From positions 1 to 10,890 of the forward strand of contig JADFOC010000037.1 of NCBI GenBank assembly GCA_022563075.1: a stretch of DNA of 10,890 nucleotides. Direction: 5' to 3'. The position numbers were made by a program, and so were the translations under genes. The notes below the pieces were generated by a model. That model was not told the origin of the DNA. It saw only the letters and a program-made list of their open reading frames with translations, and searched no databases. Position 1 is the first letter of the stretch. Each line of letters opens with the position of its first letter. The DNA is from Pseudomonadota bacterium. GTDB taxonomy: Bacteria > Pseudomonadota > Gammaproteobacteria > Pseudomonadales > Pseudohongiellaceae. Below, piece after piece: positions 1-6,539 of this stretch.

Positions 1-1
1 G

Positions 2-295
2 TCGCCGATGAAGTCAAAGTTCATGGAATCCAGGCCCGCCAGTTCATCATTTCCATCGCCCGCCGCGCCGCCAATTCCGACAGTCACATCAGACTCGTTC
101 ACTGTGACGGTCAACAACGTCAACCCGACGGTTGTCGCAGGCCCGAATCAGACCACCGACGAAGGCACCCGTATATTCCTGGCCCCGGCAACCTTCAACG
201 ATCTCGGCACGCTCGCCGTTGAGCACACCGACTGCACGCTCATGGTTCTGCAGTACGGCGACTTCCCCAACCGCCATCACGTCGAAGTTATTTAG
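2..295 (+). pseudogene. PKD/Ig-like repeat fragment, out of place
   Basis: The frame is open from the window edge and ends with a stop at 293-295. Residues encoded by about 86-214 (TSDSFTVTVNNV, then PTVVAGPNQTTDEGT, then APATFNDLGTL) match the core of PKD/Ig-like repeats of large secreted or surface proteins, whose usual form is TVNNVAPTVDAGPDQ followed by ATFNDLGTLD. After LGTL the expected THTATIDWGDGT strand is not found, so the similarity stops near 214. Upstream of 86 the sequence does not resemble a preceding repeat. The fragment lies antisense to the C-terminal codons of the esterase at 89-1318, which cannot be a natural arrangement for both. I read it as a fragment of a foreign gene joined here by recombination or by assembly error. 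It is not a functional gene as it stands. Confidence 0.5.
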
Positions 296-1318
296 TATAC
301 GATTTACTTGCAGAATACCTGGTTGGTTCTCGGTGACTAAATCATCGATTCGGATCCACAGGTTCCTGTTGTAGCGATCGGTGCGATCGGCGACCCACTG
401 CAAGCTGTCGGGAAAGGGATCGCGGGGATTGTCGCGTTTGAACTGCTCGATCATGGTCGCTTCATCTGGCAGCCATCGAGTGTTATGGCCACCGTTTTCA
501 ATCGCCTTAAAAACATATTTCACACCCGCCTCCTCTAAGCTTTGAATAAATGGCAGGACAGAAGATACAGGATAGAGGCGATCATTCTCACCATTGACAA
601 TGTAGAGTGGTTTGGCCATCAGGTTCTCAAAATAGAGCCGATAGCCTCCCCCACTCTGCGGATTCCGCAATACACCCGCGTGACCTATATAAGCAAGAAA
701 TGCTGCCCATTCGGTTGGTTGTTTGAATGCAAAGAAATAAACACCGGTGGCTCCATCCGATACCCCGGTCAGAGTCACGCGATTATCATCCACGTTGTAA
801 GTTTGCTTTATAGTTTTAAGGATAGCCGGGAGACTGTCGGCCTGATTGCCATGCCACCAGAACGCATCAATCCAGGAGGCGGGCACCACGATGATACGAT
901 CTGCCTGTTTGAGGGAGTCATAGCCGCTTCGCCACCAGCCACCTCCTGCCTCCCATTCCGATCGACTGACACCACCATGCAGCATAAACTCTACTGGATA
1001 ACTCCGAGCAGGATCGTAAGATTCCGGGATAAGAACTACGTACGGAAATCGAGTTCCATCTGCGGAGATTCGCACGCTCTCCTGTTGACCAAGTGGCACA
1101 TCGGCGGAATAAGTTGGTCCAGATTTAAGCCATCGATATAGGGTAGCGACGTCCGGAGTCTGATTAATGAGTTGTTCCTGACTCTTTTGTCTCTCTATAG
1201 CCGAGTCAGCCAACCAAAAATTGGTGACCAGCGTTGCACTCTCTGTTGCATCGGCAGCAACTAGAGGCTGTTGAATAATGCAACAACAAAACAAGCAGAC
1301 GATAAATCCAGGTTTCAT
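89..1318 (-). CDS. Exported alpha/beta-hydrolase (esterase/PHB-depolymerase-like), abnormal C-terminus
   Basis: This is a putative secreted or periplasmic esterase/peptidase-like alpha/beta hydrolase of 409 residues as read. Residues 1-22 form a hydrophobic, cysteine-rich signal peptide (cleavage likely near VAA or ADA). The oxyanion-loop HGG is at 114-116, the nucleophile Ser187 lies in the elbow G-V-S-D-G (185-189), the likely acid is Asp246 (NGENDRLYP) and the likely base is His278 (ENGGHNTRW). Around 315-335 (NRNLWIRIDDL) it matches the C-terminal extension common in LpqC/PHB-depolymerase-like hydrolases, and 338-351 (QVNR..NNFDVMAVG) still fits that family. From about residue 352 the codons are the complement of a plus-strand PKD repeat, so the native C-terminus is probably lost. 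It lies 33 bp downstream of the MBL hydrolase gene on the same strand, so the two are probably co-transcribed. The substrate is unknown. Confidence 0.75.
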   Translation of the reverse strand: MKPGFIVCLFCCCIIQQPLVAADATESATLVTNFWLADSAIERQKSQEQLINQTPDVATLYRWLKSGPTYSADVPLGQQESVRISADGTRFPYVVLIPESYDPARSYPVEFMLHGGVSRSEWEAGGGWWRSGYDSLKQADRIIVVPASWIDAFWWHGNQADSLPAILKTIKQTYNVDDNRVTLTGVSDGATGVYFFAFKQPTEWAAFLAYIGHAGVLRNPQSGGGYRLYFENLMAKPLYIVNGENDRLYPVSSVLPFIQSLEEAGVKYVFKAIENGGHNTRWLPDEATMIEQFKRDNPRDPFPDSLQWVADRTDRYNRNLWIRIDDLVTENQPGILQVNRILNNFDVMAVGEVAVLQNHERAVGVLNGERAEIVEGCRGQEYTGAFVGGLIRACDNRRVDVVDRHSERV

Positions 1319-1351
1319 TATTTTGCTCGATAGTTTTTGTAGGTTAACGGA

Positions 1352-2221
1352 TTAATCTTGGCCGCCCAGCTCTGAGTAGAGGGCGCGAAGAAATCTTTCC
1401 GGGTCACCATATCTATCATTATAAGCGGCAGTCGGATCGGCAGCGGCAACCTGATCATAACTCAACCCCTGTTCTACCATCGGCGCAACGCGCGCTTTCA
1501 CATCCAGCACCATGTCGCGAAACTCCATAACATCCTCTCTCGTCGACACTGCACCATGACCGGGAACAATCTTCGTATCTGGACCGGCGATGCCGATCAG
1601 AGTGCCCAGTGCTGCAAGTGTCCCCTCCAGGGAACCGCCATTGTTGGTATCAATAACCGGGAAGGCGGTAGTTCTGAAAACGTCGCCGGCATGAACCACA
1701 TCGGAACCCTTGAAATGGATGAAGGTATCACCGTCGGTGTGCGCCGGGGGCACAGAAAAGGCGTAAATTTCTTCGCCGTTGAGATGAATGGTTATGGCGT
1801 CGCTGTAGGTGAGAACCGGCAGTGCATCCGCTGGCGCCTGGGCACTGAGACGTACCCGCACCTGGTCGCGAGCCAGGATCAAGATACCCATCTTCCCGAG
1901 GTTTTCATTACCACCGGTGTGGTCACCGTGGACATGGGTATTTATCAGGAAACGAATCTCGCCGTCACTGAGTTCACGGATGGCCGCGACTATCTTGTCA
2001 GTCAGCGGTGCGTACTGATCATCGATCATGACGATGCCGTCTGCGCCGATGGAGAGACCAATGTTGCCACCTGCTCCTTCAAGATAGTAGACACTGCCAG
2101 CGACATGATGCGGGATTATCTCCACGCTGCTGAAGTCGCGTTGAGCGCTCGCGATGCGTGGCAACAAAATGAGTGTAAGTGCGATGGAGAGTATTAATTT
2201 CACGCGTAGATTCTTGGACAT
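1352..2221 (-). CDS. Exported metallo-beta-lactamase-fold hydrolase
   Basis: A 289-residue MBL-fold metal hydrolase. Residues 1-26 are a Sec signal peptide with a charged start, a leucine-rich core and cleavage after IASA. The metal ligands are all present: H96-x-H98-x-D100-H101 (THVHGDHTGG), H161 (PPAHTDGD), D180 (HAGDVF) and H222 (VPGHG), which is the full dinuclear zinc set. The opening VYYLEGAGGNIGLSIG and the ending in VPGHGAV resemble the periplasmic MBL proteins related to SoxH and the quinoprotein relay group, more than true beta-lactamases. The ATG at 2219-2221 is set by a textbook AAGGAGG (complement of 2229-2235) 7 nt upstream. It is the first gene of a probable operon with the downstream esterase. 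Both products are exported, suggesting stepwise hydrolysis of one class of compound. Substrate not identifiable. Confidence 0.85.
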   Translation of the reverse strand: MSKNLRVKLILSIALTLILLPRIASAQRDFSSVEIIPHHVAGSVYYLEGAGGNIGLSIGADGIVMIDDQYAPLTDKIVAAIRELSDGEIRFLINTHVHGDHTGGNENLGKMGILILARDQVRVRLSAQAPADALPVLTYSDAITIHLNGEEIYAFSVPPAHTDGDTFIHFKGSDVVHAGDVFRTTAFPVIDTNNGGSLEGTLAALGTLIGIAGPDTKIVPGHGAVSTREDVMEFRDMVLDVKARVAPMVEQGLSYDQVAAADPTAAYNDRYGDPERFLRALYSELGGQD

Positions 2222-2228
2222 CGGGGAA

Positions 2229-2235
2229 CCTCCTT
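2229..2235 (-). promoter_or_regulatory. Strong ribosome binding site for the 1352-2221 gene
   Basis: On the minus strand this reads AAGGAGG, a perfect anti-SD match placed 7 nt before the ATG. It fixes the start of the MBL hydrolase. Confidence 0.85.
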
Positions 2236-2259
2236 CTGTGTGAGTTTCGCTACAATGGA

Positions 2260-2289
2260 AGCATAAGTGTCCTATAACTGAATGTCCAA
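2260..2289 (-). promoter_or_regulatory. Possible sigma70-type promoter for the MBL-esterase pair
   Basis: On the minus strand, TTGGAC (complement of 2284-2289) is followed after 18 nt by TATGCT (complement of 2260-2265). The -35 matches TTGACA in four positions and the -10 matches TATAAT in four. It would give a short leader of about 30 nt containing the SD. The call rests on motif matching by eye only. Confidence 0.3.
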
Positions 2290-2489
2290 CAACGAGATGT
2301 AACTGATTAACCGGATTCTAACTAATAGGTACAAAAGAACGACGCTTGGAATCGACGAAGTAATAATCACAGAAATTCTTAGAAAGGCTGAATTAAAAAC
2401 TTGGGCATATCGTTCTCTCTGGAGCAAACACCTTGTCAGATCACTATGGCGTTTATCTAGAATTGGTATTGCGAAAAGAATATTGATTT

Positions 2490-2518
2490 TTGAACAGATG
2501 GGTTAGTCTCAGTATGCC
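2490..2518 (+). promoter_or_regulatory. Weak candidate promoter for the 2556-4107 pair
   Basis: TTGAAC (2490-2495) and TATGCC (2513-2518) are separated by 17 nt and lie about 40 bp before the start at 2556. The -10 element matches only partly, so this is tentative. Confidence 0.2.
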
Positions 2519-2544
2519 GACCGCTAATAATAAATACAGACTAT

Positions 2545-2549
2545 GGAGG
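2545..2549 (+). promoter_or_regulatory. Ribosome binding site for the 2556 gene
   Basis: GGAGG lies 6 nt before the ATG at 2556 and decides this start. Confidence 0.75.
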
Positions 2550-2555
2550 TAGATC

Positions 2556-3098
2556 ATGACCGAACAAGCAGCTACTGCCGGAAACTCGAAAATTAAGCTA
2601 ATAGTCGGGGCCTTTTTCGCTGCCCTCTTAGTCGCCGGAGTAATCGGATTCCTGATTTATTCATCTATCTGCCCCTGCGAGCGAACTCCCGGTGGATTTT
2701 TATTCGGTGAGCGATCCGACGAACCGATCTCCGACTGGTCTTTTGCCAACCAGGTTCCCCTGTGCCAATTACAAATCTACGCGGGTATTCGGCCCCATTC
2801 CATCAACCTCAATTGCATGGCGACTCCCGAAGGAGAGTTGTACTTGAGTTGCTCATTCTGTGACACCAAATACTGGGCCAGCAAGGTAGGCGCGGATAAG
2901 CCTGGTCGTATGCGTCTGAACGGAGTGGTGTACTCGGTAGTGTTGAATCGTGAAATGGATCCGGCCGCTCTGGATCGGGCCTGGAGGGCGAGGGTCGATA
3001 AACTGCAGACCTATGGTGGGGTCGGCAATCCGGCACCGCCGCCCGATGCGCCACGGGCAGATCGCTGGTGGAGCTTTCATGTTGTTTCGGCGATTTAG
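2556..3098 (+). CDS. Membrane-anchored split-beta-barrel-like protein, function unknown
   Basis: A 180-residue protein with a single N-terminal membrane segment at about 15-36, preceded by a short polar tail, so probably anchored with its body in the periplasm. The body (about 45-150) resembles small flavin/F420-type split-barrel proteins related to pyridoxamine-phosphate oxidase. The similarity lies in W-S-F at 61-63, HSINLNC at 81-87, GELYLSCSFC at 93-102, YWASKVGADKPGRMRLNG at 106-123 and the DPAALDRAWRAR tail. This is similarity by memory of the pattern, not a proven assignment. The cysteine pair C99/C102 is notable. The C-terminal 20 residues are proline-rich. A GGAGG (2545-2549) 6 nt before the ATG fixes the start. 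The PD40 propeller gene follows after 31 bp, so the two are probably one operon. Confidence 0.55.
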   Translation: MTEQAATAGNSKIKLIVGAFFAALLVAGVIGFLIYSSICPCERTPGGFLFGERSDEPISDWSFANQVPLCQLQIYAGIRPHSINLNCMATPEGELYLSCSFCDTKYWASKVGADKPGRMRLNGVVYSVVLNREMDPAALDRAWRARVDKLQTYGGVGNPAPPPDAPRADRWWSFHVVSAI

Positions 3099-3129
3099 TG
3101 ACAACATTCAATCGAGAGGGGCTTATGTG

Positions 3130-4107
3130 ATGACTGACAAATTATTGAAAATTAGAATTTGTTCTCCGGTGACAGTGGCGTTGCTCATCACACTGCTTAC
3201 CACCAGTGCGGCAATTTCCGCCGAGAAAAGTTGGGTAGATCTGGCCGTGCATAATTTTGGTGCCCCCATCAACACGCTGTGGGCGGAGGGAGAACTCTCC
3301 TTTGCCGATGACGGCACTATGGTGTATTGCAGCGCCAGAGAAGACATGGCGGTAGCGCCGGGAGACCCTAAGGATCTCTATATCGCCACTTTCAACGCCG
3401 CCACCGGTAGTTGGAACACACCCGTGAACATGGGGCTACCGGTAAATGCTGCCCCGGCAACCGAAGTTGATCCGTTGCGACTAGGCGATGACAGGGAACC
3501 CTGGATTACCGCCGATGGCAACACCATCTATTTCAAGTCTGACCGACTCGCCAGCACGATTCCTCGCAATGCCAACGACCTTTTCGTTACCCATAAAACA
3601 AATGGCGTATGGAGCGAGCCCGAAGTGGTTGCTTATCCCATCAGCACCGATGCCGGCAACGAGCATTGCCCTGCCATACTGCAAGACGGTCAAACACTTT
3701 GCTTCGCCTCTAGCAGGGAGGGTGGCTATGGTGGCTCTGATATTTGGTGTTCACAACCAGATGACGACGGCAACTGGCAAACTCCGGTGAACCAGGGCCC
3801 CAACATCAACACCGCCGGCGAAGAATTCCATTTCAGCCAGGATGCGAACGGTAGGGTATATTTCACCTCGTCTCGACCCGGCGGCTATGGCGGCATGGAT
3901 ATTTGGGGAGCGATGCAGTTAGGTCCTAACCGTTGGGGTCCGGCAACCAATTTGGGACCACAGATAAACACGGCCGCGGCGGATATGTGCCCGGCACTGC
4001 CACCGGGCTCTGATACTATCGCCTGGTTTTCGACGAGATCGGATAATAATCTTGGTTCTATCGATATTTTCTGGACACAGAAGCTTAATGTCAGAACCAG
4101 TCCATGA
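3130..4107 (+). CDS. Exported PD40/TolB-like beta-propeller protein
   Basis: A 325-residue exported beta-propeller. The frame is open further upstream, but the ATG at 3130 is chosen because GAGAGGGG (3114-3121) lies 8 nt before it and a Sec signal peptide starts there (residues 1-31, cleavage near AIS-AEK). A GTG one codon earlier (3127) cannot be excluded. About five PD40-type units follow, at roughly 55-90, 124-160, 180-217, 232-270 and 285-316. They carry the recurring pattern of Asp-Gly, then YF(T/K)S-x-R, then GG(Y)GG-x-DIW, as in CFASSREGGYGGSDIW and YFTSSRPGGYGGMDIW. Such units occur in TolB and in OmpA-associated PD40 proteins, where they mediate protein binding in the periplasm. Here no OmpA domain is attached. 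It follows the membrane-anchored gene by 31 bp and may partner its product. The ligand is unknown. Confidence 0.8.
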   Translation: MTDKLLKIRICSPVTVALLITLLTTSAAISAEKSWVDLAVHNFGAPINTLWAEGELSFADDGTMVYCSAREDMAVAPGDPKDLYIATFNAATGSWNTPVNMGLPVNAAPATEVDPLRLGDDREPWITADGNTIYFKSDRLASTIPRNANDLFVTHKTNGVWSEPEVVAYPISTDAGNEHCPAILQDGQTLCFASSREGGYGGSDIWCSQPDDDGNWQTPVNQGPNINTAGEEFHFSQDANGRVYFTSSRPGGYGGMDIWGAMQLGPNRWGPATNLGPQINTAAADMCPALPPGSDTIAWFSTRSDNNLGSIDIFWTQKLNVRTSP

Positions 4108-4137
4108 GGAGATCAGTTTGGCGTTGATCGTGGTTCT
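4093..4137 (+). terminator. Weak hairpin at the end of the propeller gene
   Basis: AGAACCA (4093-4099) pairs with TGGTTCT (4131-4137), and inside it GATCA (4111-4115) pairs with TGATC (4125-4129). A pyrimidine-rich TTCTCTT follows. The outer stem overlaps the stop codon and the internal loop is lopsided, so it could be a weak terminator or chance. Confidence 0.3.
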
Positions 4138-4196
4138 TTCTCTTACCGATTGAACAAATCGTAACAAGCTTCTACCCGTCAATAGGGAGAAATCAC

Positions 4197-4322
4197 ATGT
4201 CCATGCAATTCAGAACTAAAATCAGGGCATTGATTACCAAGGGCGAAGGCTGAAACAACCACATGTATCTCGACGACGTTGGCAAAGTCAGTCTTGCCAC
4301 TGTTGCATTTCCAGATCATTAG
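4197..4322 (+). pseudogene. Remnant of a lysozyme-like (GH24-type) gene
   Basis: An ATG at 4197, preceded by GGGAGA at 4185-4190, opens an 18-codon frame ending IRALITKGEG and a TGA at 4251-4253. Reading on in the same frame gives NNHMYLDDVGKVSL and then a stop at 4320-4322. Joined, the two pieces resemble the N-terminal active-site region of phage-type lysozymes, which typically read ..LI..EG.R...YLD..G..TVGVGH. The EG would carry the catalytic Glu. The premature TGA sits where the family has a residue after Glu-Gly, and the rest of the enzyme is missing. I infer a decayed endolysin-type gene. The match is short, and chance similarity is possible. Confidence 0.45.
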
Positions 4323-4334
4323 ACAACTATCGAG

Positions 4335-4367
4335 AAAAAGGCGGTGGAGTTCTATGACTCCACCGCC
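4335..4367 (-). terminator. Rho-independent terminator after the dienelactone hydrolase gene
   Basis: A perfect 11-bp stem, GGCGGTGGAGT (4340-4350) with ACTCCACCGCC (4357-4367), closes a 6-nt loop. Read on the minus strand it is followed directly by TTTTT (complement of 4335-4339), the classical form. It lies 24 bp past the stop codon of the 4391-5269 gene. On the plus strand only TCATTT follows, so it would work mainly for the minus strand. Confidence 0.85.
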
Positions 4368-4390
4368 TCATTTCAAGCTTTCTTCTCGGG

Positions 4391-5269
4391 CTAAGCCAAC
4401 GCTGTTTCAAACAAGGCCAGCATTCGACTCCAGGCCCGTTCAGCCTGTTCTTCGTGGTAGACAGCAGAGTCCGGCGGGCACCACCCATGCAGAGTGTCGG
4501 TATAGACTTCGATCTCGGCAGCAAGTCCGGCAGCGGCATAGGCCTCCCGCAGGATATTCTTCGCTTCCGGGTTATTGCTGTCATCGTTTGCTGCGACGCA
4601 ATGCAGCATCTGCGCCATGGTGTCCGGAATTAGCAGGTGGGGACTGCTATCGGCATCGGTGGCCAGGCCACCACCGTGAAAAGTAGCACCAGCGCCCAGG
4701 CGCTCTGGCACCGCCGCAACGGTACGCATTACCATCGGCCCACCCATGCAATAACCGGTGGTGCCAATCTTGCGACTGGTATCGACGGCGTCTTGCTGGT
4801 CCAGAAAACTGACCATGGCACGAGCGTCGGTAAAGTGGGTATCGGCATTGAGATTCCGCGCCATCGGCAGCACGTGATTGCGCACTTCGGGCTGTCCAAA
4901 CTGGGCACCCTCTTCCACTACTGGCGATCTTGCATCTCTATAGAAGGGATTAACCACCAGCACCGAATAGCCAGATTCGGCCAGGCGCTTGCCCATGGCT
5001 CGAAAGGCCGGGCGCAGGCCCAAGATATCCGGCCATACGATGACAGCGGCATGCTGGCCGGTGGATGGATGCACGAAATAGCAATCGGCGACACCGTCGG
5101 CCGTGGTCACTTCCACATCCGTTTCCGTTACATCTTGGGCATTGGCAACCGGTGGCAGCAGCATGGCCAACCCTACCGCCGCCGATAACTTACCAAATCT
5201 ACGTCGGGACATGTCGCCGGCGCGGCGCAGGAAATTGTCTACTTCTTTTTGAGTTTCTTCATCGCACAT
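4391..5269 (-). CDS. Tat-exported dienelactone-hydrolase-family protein
   Basis: A 292-residue alpha/beta hydrolase of the dienelactone hydrolase family. The twin-arginine signal is MSRRRFGKLSAAVGLAMLLP (20-39), with cleavage near ANA-Q (44/45). It is preceded by an unusually long polar N-region of 19 residues. The nucleophile is Cys174 in G-Y-C-M-G-G, as in true dienelactone hydrolases, which use Cys where most relatives use Ser. The acid is Asp229 or Asp230 (AANDDSNNP), and the base is His261 (TLHGWCPP). The ATG at 5267-5269 is supported by AGGAGA (complement of 5275-5280). Starting instead at Met20 would give a more usual Tat leader but lacks a visible SD. Export is odd because classical members are cytoplasmic enzymes of chlorocatechol breakdown, so the substrate may differ. 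It is divergent from the Tat-exported NHL protein. Confidence 0.85.
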   Translation of the reverse strand: MCDEETQKEVDNFLRRAGDMSRRRFGKLSAAVGLAMLLPPVANAQDVTETDVEVTTADGVADCYFVHPSTGQHAAVIVWPDILGLRPAFRAMGKRLAESGYSVLVVNPFYRDARSPVVEEGAQFGQPEVRNHVLPMARNLNADTHFTDARAMVSFLDQQDAVDTSRKIGTTGYCMGGPMVMRTVAAVPERLGAGATFHGGGLATDADSSPHLLIPDTMAQMLHCVAANDDSNNPEAKNILREAYAAAGLAAEIEVYTDTLHGWCPPDSAVYHEEQAERAWSRMLALFETALA

Positions 5270-5411
5270 GGTGTTCTCCTCGGTAGCTCTGTTTAGCTTT
5301 TAAATTGGTTTTACCCCAATATTGGAGCAATAGCCAGATTATTTCCAGATCATGGTTGCACTGGATTGTTGTATAGTCAGATGCATTAGAAATTTTGACA
5401 AGGAAAACTCG
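5270..5411. promoter_or_regulatory. Shared divergent promoter region
   Basis: This 142-bp gap must hold promoters for the dienelactone hydrolase gene (minus) and the NHL gene (plus). A perfect 10-bp palindrome CCAATATTGG lies at 5316-5325 and could be an operator. TATAGT at 5372-5377 could be a -10 for the NHL gene (about 35 bp before its start), but no good -35 is seen. Confidence 0.35.
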
Positions 5412-6539
5412 ATGGCCTATACCACGCGACGTAAATTCTTGCACACCATGATTAGCTCGGCGATAGTTGCGACTTATCCACGAATCAGCTTTGCCCAGCA
5501 AGTACGCGTGCAAACGGTGGCGGGAATTGGAATTTCCGGTTATGAATTCGAAGGAACGGCAGGCCTGGCTGGCACGGACACGCCTGTCAATAATCCCTAT
5601 GGGGTGATTATCGGCCCCGATGGCGCCTTGTATTTCTGTGAGGTCGGTAGCGGCCGAACCCGGCGACTGGATCTAAGCAACAACAGACTAACTACGATAG
5701 CTGGCAACGGTGAAAAAGCCTATGTCGGTGATGGCGGGCCAGCGATCGAAGCGTCATTTTCCGCACCCCATGAGATCCGATTCGATACCCAAGGCAATCT
5801 GTTCGTAGTCGAGCGTGATTCCCATGTGGTACGGCGAGTAGCTGCCGACAGCGGCATCGTAGCGACGGTGGCCGGCACCGGTGAGGCCGGATTTTCCGGT
5901 GATGGGGGACCGGCTAACGCGGCACGACTCAGACAACCACACAGCATTGCCTTCGATGCGGAGGGCAATCTACTGATCTGCGATATCGGTAATAGCCGGG
6001 TGCGCAGCGTGAACATGGAGTCGGGCATTATCACCACCCTGGCGGGCACCGGCGAGCGCGTCGCGACTCCCGATAGTGGGTCATTGTCCGGATCGCCTCT
6101 GCTTGGCCCTCGCTCTATCGCTACCGATCCGATCGGCAATGCCTATCTGGTGCTGCGCGAGGGCAATGCGGTTTTCCAACTGGATATCCAGGGCAATCAT
6201 TTGCAGCGTATTGCTGGCACCGGCGAACGCGGTTATGGCGGTGATGGGGGGCCGGCACTCAGTGCCACCTTCAACGGACCCAAAGGCATTGCCTACTCGA
6301 CAGAAGATAACAGTCTTTATATAGTCGACACGGAAAACCATGTTATTCGCCGATTGTCACTGGCGACGGGAATCCTCGATACCGTCCTGGGCAGCGGCGA
6401 GCGTGGCGACGGACCCGATGGTGACCCATCGACTTGCAAGCTAAATCGGCCCCATGGAGTGTTTGTACACGATGGTGTTGTCTACGTGACCGACAGTGAG
6501 AGTCACCGAGTTCGAGCGATTACGGGTCTCCTGGCTTAG
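5412..6539 (+). CDS. Tat-exported NHL-repeat beta-propeller protein
   Basis: A 375-residue exported propeller. The frame is open upstream, but the ATG at 5412 is chosen because AAGGA (5400-5404) lies 7 nt before it and a Tat signal begins there: T-T-R-R-K-F-L-H at 4-11, with cleavage near SFA-QQ (28/29). Six NHL-type units follow, at roughly 60-100, 114-158, 171-213, 228-270, 284-328 and 343-372. Their joints repeat AGTGE-x-G-(F/Y)-(S/G)-GDGGPA, then P-H-x-I-x-FD-x-x-GNL, then the (V)RR-V end of each blade. Tat export usually implies folding in the cytoplasm, sometimes with a cofactor, though none can be named here. NHL propellers bind proteins or carbohydrates or act as lactonase-like enzymes. 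No catalytic set is evident. The divergent partner is a Tat-exported hydrolase, which suggests a shared periplasmic role. Confidence 0.85.
   Translation: MAYTTRRKFLHTMISSAIVATYPRISFAQQVRVQTVAGIGISGYEFEGTAGLAGTDTPVNNPYGVIIGPDGALYFCEVGSGRTRRLDLSNNRLTTIAGNGEKAYVGDGGPAIEASFSAPHEIRFDTQGNLFVVERDSHVVRRVAADSGIVATVAGTGEAGFSGDGGPANAARLRQPHSIAFDAEGNLLICDIGNSRVRSVNMESGIITTLAGTGERVATPDSGSLSGSPLLGPRSIATDPIGNAYLVLREGNAVFQLDIQGNHLQRIAGTGERGYGGDGGPALSATFNGPKGIAYSTEDNSLYIVDTENHVIRRLSLATGILDTVLGSGERGDGPDGDPSTCKLNRPHGVFVHDGVVYVTDSESHRVRAITGLLA

Larger units (their letters stand above)
2222..2555. other. AT-rich divergent intergenic region with one unexplained open frame
   Basis: This 334-bp gap separates two divergent operons and must hold both promoters. 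It is clearly richer in A and T than the flanking genes. One plus-strand frame stays open from 2303 to a TAG at 2504-2506. Its peptide looks protein-like (DEVIITEILRKAELKTWAYR, then SLWSKHL, then IAKRILIFEQMG), but it has no ATG or GTG start near its beginning and no SD, so it may be the tail of a decayed gene. No repeats or terminator-like hairpins stand out. Confidence 0.4.

Noticed and set aside
1556..2197. Long plus-strand open frame (213 codons) antisense to the MBL hydrolase gene, and a similar one at 542-1141 antisense to the esterase.
   Set aside because: The minus-strand frames carry signal peptides, full catalytic sets and a strong SD. The plus-strand readings show no family pattern and are shadows.
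4147..4161. Small hairpin CGATT/AATCG.
   Set aside because: Only five base pairs and no T run, so too weak to call a terminator.
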